Assembly: GCA_026989995.1 (NCBI GenBank)
Contig: JALSIO010000616.1
Location: forward strand, 1-13,090
DNA: 13,090 nt
Direction of reading: 5' to 3'
From: Myxococcales bacterium
Lineage (GTDB): Bacteria; Myxococcota_A; UBA9160; JALSIO01
The position numbers and the translations under genes are program-made. Positions 1 to 6,630 of this stretch are shown piece after piece (position 1 is the first letter of the stretch; every line of letters begins with the position of its first letter). Below the pieces are notes generated by a model. That model saw only the letters and a program-made list of their open reading frames with translations, did not search any database and had not been told where the DNA came from.

Positions 1-3000
1 GGAGCACGACCACGCCCGCGCGGCCGGCGGCGGCCGCGTAGCCCTCCCGGGCCTCGAGGGCCACGGAGATCTCCCCGGGGCCGAGCTCGAGGGTCTCGCC
101 GTCCACCTCGAGGCGTACGCGGCCCTGGCGCTCGAGCTCGGCGAGGAGCCGGGCCCCCTCGGCCTCCTCGAGGGCGCGCTTGAGGGCGGGCATGCGGCGG
201 CCCACCCGGGGGCCGAGGGCGCGGAAGTTCGGGCGGACCCGGTAGTGGACGTAGGCGTCGGGCTTCTCGAGGAAGTGGATGCGGCGGACGTTCAGCTCGT
301 CGGCGAGCAGCTCCACGTGCTCCTCGAGCGCGGGGCGCAGCTCGGGCTCGGCGAGGGCGATCTCGGCGGCGGCGAGGGGCTGGCGCACCTTGAGCTTGTG
401 GGCCGTGCGGACCTGGAGCCCGAGCGAGGCGAGCTCCCGGAGGAGCCGCATGGTGCGGGAGAGCGCCTCGTCGATGAGCTGGGGGTCGGGCTCCGGATAG
501 TCCGCGAGGTGCACGCTCAGGGGCTCCGCTTCACCGAAGGGGCCGCGCACCAGGTTCTGCCACATCTCCTCGGTGGCGTAGGGCAGGAAGGGGGCGAGGA
601 GTCGCGCGAGGCCCACCAGGCACTCGTAGAGGGTCCAGTGGGCATCGAGCTTGTCCTGCCCGAGGCCCTCGGCCCAGAAGCGCTCCCGGCTCCGGCGCAC
701 GTACCAGTTCGAGAGCCCGTCCACGAGGTCGGTGAGCGCCTGGGTCGCCTCGTAGAGGTGGAAGTCGTCCATCCGCCGGATGACCTCCCGGGTGGCGAGC
801 TCCCGCTCCGAGAGGATCCAGCGGTCGAGGAGCGCCCGCTCTCCGACCGGTCGCCGGCCCCGGCGGGCTGCCTCCGAGGCCGGGTCGAAGCCATCGATGT
901 TGGCGTAGATCGTGAAGAAGGAGAAGACGTTCCGAAGCTTCAGCGGGAGCTCCCGCTGGCTCGCCCGCACCGCACCGAGCGAGTGGCGGGTGGGGTTCCA
1001 GGGCGGACCGGCCGAGAAGAAGAACCACCGGAAGGCGTCGGCACCCGGAGCCGGGGAGGCCGGATCCTCCACCACGAGCCGCGCGGTCTGCGGGAGGTCG
1101 GGCACCTCGCCGGGGCGGGTGCCGAGGCCATGGGGGGCGAGCTCCCGTCCGAGGCGCGCGCGGTCCTCCCGGGCGAGGAGCACCACGCGGCGCGGCAGCT
1201 CGGCGGGCTCGAGATCGAGGTCGACGGCCCGATTCTCCTGCCCGGGCGGGTAGGCGCGCACCCGGCTCCTCTCGCCCCGGAGGTCGAGCCCCTCGTAGTC
1301 CTCCCGGGCGACCCGCGCCACGCCCGGCGGGGGGAGCTCCTCGGCCTCGGCGACCGCGAACTCGAGCCGCACGCGGTCCAGGATCACGTCCGGGGGGGTG
1401 TAGTTCCCCTTGCTCTTGGACTCCTTGCGCCCGGTCCGGTCGCAGACGTGCCCGAGCACGAGGCAGGTGCGGTAGGGGTGGGGCTTGTCGCGTTCCGGAA
1501 AGAGCAGCGTCGAGATCCAGAGCAGCGAGTTGAACCAGCCGCGGGTTTGGTCGATGGCCTCGCTGATGAAGTCCGCGGGAAAGGACCGCTGGAACTCCTC
1601 GTGGCCCCGGTGGGGCCATCCCCACTGGGCGAAGGGCATCGCGCCGGAGTCGAACCAGGCGTCGATCACCTCCGGGACCCGGCGGTAGACCCCCGGCTCC
1701 CCGGGACGGGTCCAGGTGACCTGGTCGATCCAGGGTTTGTGGACCCGCAGATGCGGCGAGAGGGAGGGATCGCGCGCTCTGGCCTCCTCGAAGCCGTCGA
1801 AGGCCCGGGGGTTGCGCTCCAGGATCTCGGCCACCGAGGCCGGGGCATCGATGGCGCCGGTCTCGTCGTTGATCCAGAGGTTCAGCGGCGTCCCCCAGTA
1901 GCGCTCCCGGGAGAGCGCCCAGTCCACGTTGTTGCGCAGGAAGTCGCCGAAGCGGCCGTCGCGGATGTGCTCCGGGAGCCAGCGGATCCGGGCGTTCTGG
2001 GCCAGGGCCTCCTCCACGTGGGCGGAGGTTCGGATGTACCAGGCGGGTCGGGCGTACTGGATGAGCGGATCGCTCTCGGAGCGCACGCAGAAGGGATACT
2101 CGTGGCGGATGGTCCCCGCGTGGAGCAGGAGCCCCCGACCCCGAAGCTCCCGGATCAGGTCCCGGTCGCAGTCCTTCACGAAGCGGCCGAGAAGCTCCGC
2201 CGTGGCCACCGCCGGATCGAAGGTGCCGTCGGGTCGTACCGCGCAGAGCAGCGGGACCTCCGGGTCGCGTTCCTGCTCCCGGCGCAGCAGATCGAAGTCC
2301 ACCTCGCCGAAGGCCGGCGCGATGTGCACGATGCCGGTTCCGGCATCGAGCTCGACGAAGTCCGCCGCAACCACCCGGAAGATCCGGTCCGCCGCGGGAT
2401 GATCCCGGAACCAGTCGAAGGGGGGGCGGTAGCGCCGCCCGACCAGTTCCTCGCCGCGGATGCGTCGCAGCACCGGGAGCTCCCGGGAGAGGGTCGCCTC
2501 GAGGGCCTCCCGGAGTGGCTCGGCGACGACGAGTCGCCGGTCCCCGTCGCGGCAGATGGCGTACTCGACCTCGGGGCGAACCGCGGCGAAGGTGTTGCTC
2601 GGGAGGGTCCACGGCGTCGTGGTCCACACCACGAGATGGAGATCCGGCTCGTCCTCGAGCGGGAGGAGCACGTAGACGGAAGGGTCGTCGACGGTGCGGT
2701 AGCCCTCGCCGACCTCCGCAGCGGAGAGCACGGTCCCACCCTGGGCCCACCACCAGACGACCTTGTGGCCGCGATAGAGGTGCCCCCGCCGGTGGAGCTC
2801 CGAGAGCGCCCACCACACGCTCTCGACGTAGCTCTCGTGAAAGGTGACGTAGGCGTCTTCGAGGTCGACCCAGAAGGCGAGCTTGTCGGTGAGCTCCTCC
2901 CACTCGGCGGTGTAGCGGAAGACGCTCTCCAGACACTGCCGCACGAAGGGCTCGACCCCGTAGGCCTCGATGGCGGCCTTGCCGGAGATCCGGAGGGACT

Positions 3001-3313
3001 TCTCCACCTCGATCTCCACCGGCAGGCCGTGGGTGTCCCAGCCGCCCTTCCGGGGGACGTGGAAGCCGCGCATGGTCTTGTAGCGGGGGAAGACGTCCTT
3101 GATGACCCGTGTGAGGACGTGCCCGTTGTGGGGCATGCCGTTGGCGGTGGGCGGGCCCTCGTAGAAGACGAAGCGGGGCGCCCCCTCCCTCTGGGCGAGG
3201 GTGCGCCGGAAGACGTCTTTCCGCCTCCAGAACTCGCGGATTCCGGCCTCGAGCTCCGGAAAGCGCGGGAGCGGCACCACCTTCTCGAAGCGCGGCGGGG
3301 ACATGGGCGGCAT
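1..3313 (-). CDS. ileS: Isoleucyl-tRNA synthetase, type 2 (IleS2-like), C-terminus cut by window edge
   Basis: Charges tRNA-Ile with isoleucine in the cytoplasm (class I aminoacyl-tRNA synthetase). About 1104 residues are visible, so only a short C-terminal piece should be missing. Reading the minus strand from 3313, the HIGH signature appears as HNGH (residues 62-65) inside PPTANGMPHNGH, followed by GWDTHGLPVE. The CP1 editing domain is marked by WTTTPWTLPSNT and GTGIVHIAPAFGE. The KMSKS loop is KESKS (630-634) and the anticodon-binding domain contains NWYVRRSRERFW. GWDTHGLPVE and VVWWWAQGG are typical of the type 2, eukaryote-like branch, members of which are often less sensitive to mupirocin (family knowledge). 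About 105 extra residues lie between KESKSKGN and ADAFRW (758). The start at 3313 is chosen because AGAGGG lies six bases upstream; the ATG at 3304 is an alternative. It is divergent from the MFS gene. Confidence 0.96.
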   Translation of the reverse strand, partial: MPPMSPPRFEKVVPLPRFPELEAGIREFWRRKDVFRRTLAQREGAPRFVFYEGPPTANGMPHNGHVLTRVIKDVFPRYKTMRGFHVPRKGGWDTHGLPVEIEVEKSLRISGKAAIEAYGVEPFVRQCLESVFRYTAEWEELTDKLAFWVDLEDAYVTFHESYVESVWWALSELHRRGHLYRGHKVVWWWAQGGTVLSAAEVGEGYRTVDDPSVYVLLPLEDEPDLHLVVWTTTPWTLPSNTFAAVRPEVEYAICRDGDRRLVVAEPLREALEATLSRELPVLRRIRGEELVGRRYRPPFDWFRDHPAADRIFRVVAADFVELDAGTGIVHIAPAFGEVDFDLLRREQERDPEVPLLCAVRPDGTFDPAVATAELLGRFVKDCDRDLIRELRGRGLLLHAGTIRHEYPFCVRSESDPLIQYARPAWYIRTSAHVEEALAQNARIRWLPEHIRDGRFGDFLRNNVDWALSRERYWGTPLNLWINDETGAIDAPASVAEILERNPRAFDGFEEARARDPSLSPHLRVHKPWIDQVTWTRPGEPGVYRRVPEVIDAWFDSGAMPFAQWGWPHRGHEEFQRSFPADFISEAIDQTRGWFNSLLWISTLLFPERDKPHPYRTCLVLGHVCDRTGRKESKSKGNYTPPDVILDRVRLEFAVAEAEELPPPGVARVAREDYEGLDLRGERSRVRAYPPGQENRAVDLDLEPAELPRRVVLLAREDRARLGRELAPHGLGTRPGEVPDLPQTARLVVEDPASPAPGADAFRWFFFSAGPPWNPTRHSLGAVRASQRELPLKLRNVFSFFTIYANIDGFDPASEAARRGRRPVGERALLDRWILSERELATREVIRRMDDFHLYEATQALTDLVDGLSNWYVRRSRERFWAEGLGQDKLDAHWTLYECLVGLARLLAPFLPYATEEMWQNLVRGPFGEAEPLSVHLADYPEPDPQLIDEALSRTMRLLRELASLGLQVRTAHKLKVRQPLAAAEIALAEPELRPALEEHVELLADELNVRRIHFLEKPDAYVHYRVRPNFRALGPRVGRRMPALKRALEEAEGARLLAELERQGRVRLEVDGETLELGPGEISVALEAREGYAAAAGRAGVVVL

Positions 3314-3319
3314 AGCCTA

Positions 3320-3325
3320 CCCTCT
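3320..3325 (-). promoter_or_regulatory. Shine-Dalgarno site of ileS
   Basis: On the minus strand the bases read AGAGGG, six bases before the ATG at 3313. This decides for the first of two in-frame ATGs (3313 and 3304). Confidence 0.6.
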
Positions 3326-3352
3326 GCCCGCGCAGGCCGCCGCCCTCGGTGA

Positions 3353-3369
3353 CGGCCGCGGAGCGGCCG
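3353..3369. repeat. Short inverted repeat in the ileS/MFS divergent gap
   Basis: CGGCCGC (3353-3359) and GCGGCCG (3363-3369) form a perfect 7-bp inverted repeat around a 3-base spacer. It lies in the 72-bp gap between two divergent genes and abuts GGAGG (3369-3373), the likely ribosome binding site of the MFS gene. It could be an operator or an RNA hairpin next to that site, but a repeat this short also arises by chance in such GC-rich DNA. No convincing -10/-35 elements were seen in the gap on either strand. Confidence 0.35.
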
Positions 3370-3385
3370 GAGGCGGGGACGGAGC

Positions 3386-4624
3386 GTGTCGGGGCAGGGT
3401 TACGGGCTTTTCGCGGTGGCGGTGGCCTCCTGGTTTCTGGCCCATGGCATGCAGGGCGTCGTCTTCTCCTGGCTGGTGGTGGGAGACCTGCGCGCGGCGC
3501 CCTCCTGGGTGGGCACCGCGCAGATGGCGCAGATCCTCCCGGCAGCGCTCTTCGTGGTGGTGGGCGGCGCCGTGGCCGACCGGGGCGACCGGCGGCGGCT
3601 GCTGGCGGCCTGCCATCTGGCTGCCGCCGGGCTGGTGCTCGGACTCGCGGCCGTGGTGTGGGTCGGTCTGCTCGGCCTTGCCCTGCTGATCGCCTATGCC
3701 TTCCTCTTCGGCACGCTCCACGCGGTGGCGCTCCCGATCCGGGAGGCGCTGCTCTACCAGGTCGGCCGGCGGGATCTCGCCCGGGCGGTCACGGCCACCA
3801 CCCTGGTGCAGTTCACCGCCACGGCGCTCGGAGCCGCGCTCGGCGGGGCGGCCGAATGGCTGGGATCGGTGAGCGCGCTGGTGCTGATGGCGGGCTTCGC
3901 GGCGCTCGGGGCCCCGGTGCTGGGGCGTCTGCCCCCACCGGAGCCCGACGGCCCCGCCGGGGTGGCGCTCGGGGCCGCTGCCGCCGCTGCCCCCGCGTCG
4001 GCGGGGGCGAGGCTCCGCGCGGCCCTCGCGGACGTGCGCGAGGGCTTTGCCGAGGTCGCGCGCTCGCCCCGGCTGCTCCCCATCGCGGTCCTGGTCGCGG
4101 CCAACGGGCTCTTCTTCATGGGGCCCTACTTCACCCTCACGCCCGTGCTGGTTCGGGACGTGTACCACGCCGGCGTCTCCTCCCTCGGACTCGCGATGAT
4201 GATGTTTCCGCTCGGGACCATCGCGGGATCGGTTGCGCTCCTCGCCCGGGGCGCGCCCGGGCACCGGGGGCGCGCGCTGCTCGCCGGACTCGCCTGTGGT
4301 GCCGGCTCGCTGGGGCTGATCTCCTCGTCGCCTCCCTTTCCGGTGTTCCTGCTGGCCATCCTCGGGTGGGGGCTCGCCGGTTCCCTCTTCCTGAACATGA
4401 GTCGCACGCTCTTCCAGGAGGCAGTTCCGGAACGGCAGCGGGGCCGGGTCCTCGCGGTCTACTTCCTGGCGCTGCTCGGGATGGCGCCGGTGTCGAACGT
4501 GCTCGCCGGCGTGCTCGCGGGAGCCGTCGGCGCGCCGAGGGTGTGCGCCGGGGCCGGGGCGTCGATGCTCGCCGTGGTCGCCCTCGTGGCGGTCCGCGGC
4601 GGCGGCGTCGCACGCATCCCCTGA
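3386..4624 (+). CDS. MFS-family efflux transporter
   Basis: An inner-membrane protein of 412 residues, the usual size for a 12-TM major facilitator, made almost entirely of long hydrophobic segments. The loop after TM2 carries MFS motif A as GGAVADRGDRRR (60-71), and the equivalent position in the second half has VPERQRGRV (347-354). A charged central loop (about 181-230) separates the two six-helix halves and includes an alanine-rich stretch. The pattern NMSRTLFQEAVPERQRGRV resembles the EntS/MFS_3 drug and siderophore exporter group, so export is more likely than uptake; the substrate is unknown. The GTG at 3386 is the only usable start after the in-frame stop at 3350-3352, and GGAGG lies 12 bases upstream. 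The gene precedes pqqB in the same direction but is separated from it by 111 bp and a hairpin, so a role in PQQ export is speculation. Confidence 0.88.
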   Translation: MSGQGYGLFAVAVASWFLAHGMQGVVFSWLVVGDLRAAPSWVGTAQMAQILPAALFVVVGGAVADRGDRRRLLAACHLAAAGLVLGLAAVVWVGLLGLALLIAYAFLFGTLHAVALPIREALLYQVGRRDLARAVTATTLVQFTATALGAALGGAAEWLGSVSALVLMAGFAALGAPVLGRLPPPEPDGPAGVALGAAAAAAPASAGARLRAALADVREGFAEVARSPRLLPIAVLVAANGLFFMGPYFTLTPVLVRDVYHAGVSSLGLAMMMFPLGTIAGSVALLARGAPGHRGRALLAGLACGAGSLGLISSSPPFPVFLLAILGWGLAGSLFLNMSRTLFQEAVPERQRGRVLAVYFLALLGMAPVSNVLAGVLAGAVGAPRVCAGAGASMLAVVALVAVRGGGVARIP

Positions 4625-4638
4625 GGACCCCGGGGCCA

Positions 4639-4700
4639 CGCCCGCCCGGCGGCGGCCCCCCGGTCTCGCGGGGGCCGGGGGGCCGCCGCCCGGCGGGGCG
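4639..4700 (+). terminator. Very strong GC hairpin between the MFS gene and pqqB (terminator-like or leader structure)
   Basis: The arms GGCGGCGGCCCCCCGG (4648-4663) and its exact complement (4675-4690) form a perfect 16-bp stem with an 11-base loop. Beyond one C-C mismatch, GCC and CCC (4641-4646) pair with 4692-4697, and two more pairs follow after a bulge. It begins 14 bases after the MFS stop and ends 35 bases before the pqqB ATG. No U-run follows, so it is not a classical intrinsic terminator. It may stop or slow transcription, protect the 3' end of the MFS message, or act as an attenuator in the pqq leader. The gap holds no open reading frame for a PqqA-like peptide. Confidence 0.6.
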
Positions 4701-4735
4701 CGCCCTCGGCCCCGGTCCCCGGCTATTCTCGCCCC

Positions 4736-5629
4736 ATGCGGATCCGGGTGCTCGGCTGCTGCGCCGGCGGGGGGCTTCCCCAGTGGAACTGCGGGTGCCC
4801 CAACTGCGTGCGCGCGCGGGCCGGCGACCCGAAGGTGCCGCCGCGCACGCAGCCGAGCCTCGCCGTCTCCGCCGACGGGGCGCGCTGGTCGGTGCTGAAC
4901 GCGAGCCCCGACATCCGCTGGCAGTTCGCCGCCTTTCCCGGTCTGCACCCGCGGCCCGGGACCCGCGATCTTCCCCTCGACACCGTGGTCGTCACCAATG
5001 CCGACCTCGACCACGTCCTGGGCCTGCTGGTGCTGCGGGAGGCGCTCTCCTACCGGATCCTCTCCACCCGCTGGGTCCGCGACGCGGTGGTGGAGCACAA
5101 TGCGGCCTTCGGCCTCGTGGCACCGGTGTGGACCGGGGCCGGCCTCGACGAGGAGGTGGACCTCGACGCCACGGGCGCCCTCGGCGCGCGCTTCTTTCCA
5201 GTCCCCGGGAAGGTCCCGACCTGGCTCGGCGAGCGGGTGGCCTACCGGCCGGAGGCGACCTGCGGGCTTCGGATCACCGAGCGCCGTACGGGGCGCCGGC
5301 TGGTCTACGTGCCCGGGATCCGGGAGCTCGATGCCGGCACCCTCGCCGAGATCCGCGAGGCCGACTGCGCCTTCGTCGACGGGACCTTCTTCACCGCCGA
5401 GGAACTGCGCGCCTACCGGCCCGGCGCACCGGACGCCTTCGCCATGGGGCACGTGCCCGTGACCGGCCCGGGGGGAAGTCTCGAGGCGCTGGCCGGCATC
5501 GGCACCCGGTGCCTCTACATCCACATGAACAACACCAACCCGGTGCTCGAGGAGGGATCCGACGCAGAGCGCCGCGTCCTCGAGGCAGGCCTCGAGATCG
5601 CCCGGGACGGGGTCGAGGTCGCGCTTTGA
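4736..5629 (+). CDS. pqqB: PQQ biosynthesis protein PqqB (metallo-beta-lactamase fold)
   Basis: Member of the pyrroloquinoline quinone pathway. PqqB has a metallo-beta-lactamase fold and has been shown in other bacteria to hydroxylate the tyrosine of the cross-linked Glu-Tyr intermediate. At 297 residues it has the normal family length. Visible signatures are the N-terminal GGGLPQWNCGCPNC with the structural metal cysteines C19, C21 and C24; LNASPDIR; TNADLDH (87-93), which takes the place of the HxHxDH motif of the fold; FVDGTFFT; MGHVPVTGPGG; and IHMNNTNPVL. The Asn and Asp at the first two positions of the replaced metal motif fit what I recall of PqqB, not a decayed site. The ATG at 4736 follows the GC hairpin; no strong Shine-Dalgarno site is evident. 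The stop codon overlaps the TTG start of pqqCD, indicating translational coupling. Confidence 0.96.
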   Translation: MRIRVLGCCAGGGLPQWNCGCPNCVRARAGDPKVPPRTQPSLAVSADGARWSVLNASPDIRWQFAAFPGLHPRPGTRDLPLDTVVVTNADLDHVLGLLVLREALSYRILSTRWVRDAVVEHNAAFGLVAPVWTGAGLDEEVDLDATGALGARFFPVPGKVPTWLGERVAYRPEATCGLRITERRTGRRLVYVPGIRELDAGTLAEIREADCAFVDGTFFTAEELRAYRPGAPDAFAMGHVPVTGPGGSLEALAGIGTRCLYIHMNNTNPVLEEGSDAERRVLEAGLEIARDGVEVAL

Positions 5630-6630
5630 CCGGGCGGCGCTCCGAGGGCTCGCCGGCCGGCGGCCGGGCGGCGGCGGCTCCCGCGTCGCCGCTCGCACCG
5701 GAGGAGCTCGAGGCCCGGCTCCTCGCGGTACTCGACGAGCGCTACCACCACCGGCACCCCTTCAACCTGCGCATGCACGCGGGCGAGCTCTCCCCGGAGG
5801 AGCTCCGCTGCTGGGTGCGCAACCGGTACTACTACCAGACCCGGATCCCCACCAAGGACAGCGTGATCCTGGCCAAGGCCACCGATCCGGCCTTCCGGCG
5901 GGAGTGGGTGCGCCGGCTGCACGACCACGACGGGCGCGCGCCCGGCGAGGGCGGGCTCGAGCTCTGGCTTCGCCTCGCGGAGGCGGTGGGGCTCGACCGC
6001 GACGAGGTGGCCGGCCTCCGCGCGGTGCTCCCGGGCGTGCGCCGGGCCTGTGACGCCTACGTCGAGTTCGTCGCCGGTCACGACCTGCTCGAGAGCGTGG
6101 CCGCCTCGCTCACCGAGCGCGCGGCAGGCGAGATCATGCGGGTGCGCATCGAGGCCTTCCGCCGCCACTATCCCTGGGTGGCGTCCGAGGGGCTCCGCTA
6201 CTTCGAGACCCGCACCGAGCAGGCGCCCCGCGACGCGCGCTTCGGCCTCGCCTTCGTGCTCGAGCACGCGCGCACCGCGGAGGCACAGGGTCGGGTCCTC
6301 CGCGCCCTCGAGCGGAAGTGCGAGATCCTCTGGGGGCTGCTCGACGCCGTCGAGGAGGGCTCCCGGCCACTTCGCGTCGCCTCCCGCGTGCTGCTGCGGG
6401 ATCACCCGGCTGCGCCGCCCGGCGGAGGGATGGCCGTGCTTCCGGAACGCGCCGTCGAGCTCAACGCCACCGCGCGGGAGATTCTCGAGCTCGCCGATGG
6501 GAGCCGGGGGCTCGACGGCCTCGTGGTCGAGATGGCCCGGCGCCGTCCCGGGGCCGAGGACGTCGCCGGGGAGGTGGACGCCTTCGTGCGGGAGATGCTG
6601 CACCTCGGCGTCCTCGAGCACGCCGCTTGA
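5626..6630 (+). CDS. pqqCD: PqqC-PqqD fusion: pyrroloquinoline-quinone synthase with C-terminal PqqD carrier domain
   Basis: Residues about 27-243 are PqqC, the cofactor-less oxidase that closes the ring and completes PQQ. Residues about 249-334 are PqqD, the chaperone that binds the PqqA peptide and delivers it to PqqE; its core is visible as VELNATAREILELADG. Against Klebsiella PqqC the offset is 17 residues. His24, Arg50, Gln54, Lys60, His84, Glu147, Arg157, Tyr175, Arg179 and Lys214 are all present here (H41, R67, Q71, K77, H101, E164, R174, Y192, R196, K231). His154, however, is Met171, and the usual TELFAP context reads TERAAG. A Pro/Ala/Gly-rich extension of about 25 residues precedes PqqC. 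The start is TTG at 5626, overlapping the pqqB stop as TTGA, with GAGG at 5615-5618; no ATG or GTG is available before the conserved core. The same fusion is known from Methylobacterium. Confidence 0.94.
   Translation: MTGRRSEGSPAGGRAAAAPASPLAPEELEARLLAVLDERYHHRHPFNLRMHAGELSPEELRCWVRNRYYYQTRIPTKDSVILAKATDPAFRREWVRRLHDHDGRAPGEGGLELWLRLAEAVGLDRDEVAGLRAVLPGVRRACDAYVEFVAGHDLLESVAASLTERAAGEIMRVRIEAFRRHYPWVASEGLRYFETRTEQAPRDARFGLAFVLEHARTAEAQGRVLRALERKCEILWGLLDAVEEGSRPLRVASRVLLRDHPAAPPGGGMAVLPERAVELNATAREILELADGSRGLDGLVVEMARRRPGAEDVAGEVDAFVREMLHLGVLEHAA

Noticed and set aside
531..2936. 801-codon minus-strand frame inside ileS
   Set aside because: It is an out-of-frame reading of ileS, Arg/Pro/Gly-rich, without motifs.
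245..3352. 1035-codon open frame on the plus strand opposite ileS
   Set aside because: Its product has no recognisable motifs and is a Gly/Glu/Arg/Pro-rich shadow. The opposite strand carries every signature of IleS across the same stretch.
3349..5625. Long in-frame extension upstream of the pqqCD start
   Set aside because: It lies in another frame of the MFS gene and pqqB and reads as Arg/Gly/Ala-rich filler. The PqqC family begins shortly after the TTG at 5626.
3317..5698. 793-codon minus-strand frame opposite the MFS gene and pqqB
   Set aside because: Low-complexity Arg/Gly/Glu product; the plus strand encodes recognised proteins with TM segments and PqqB motifs.
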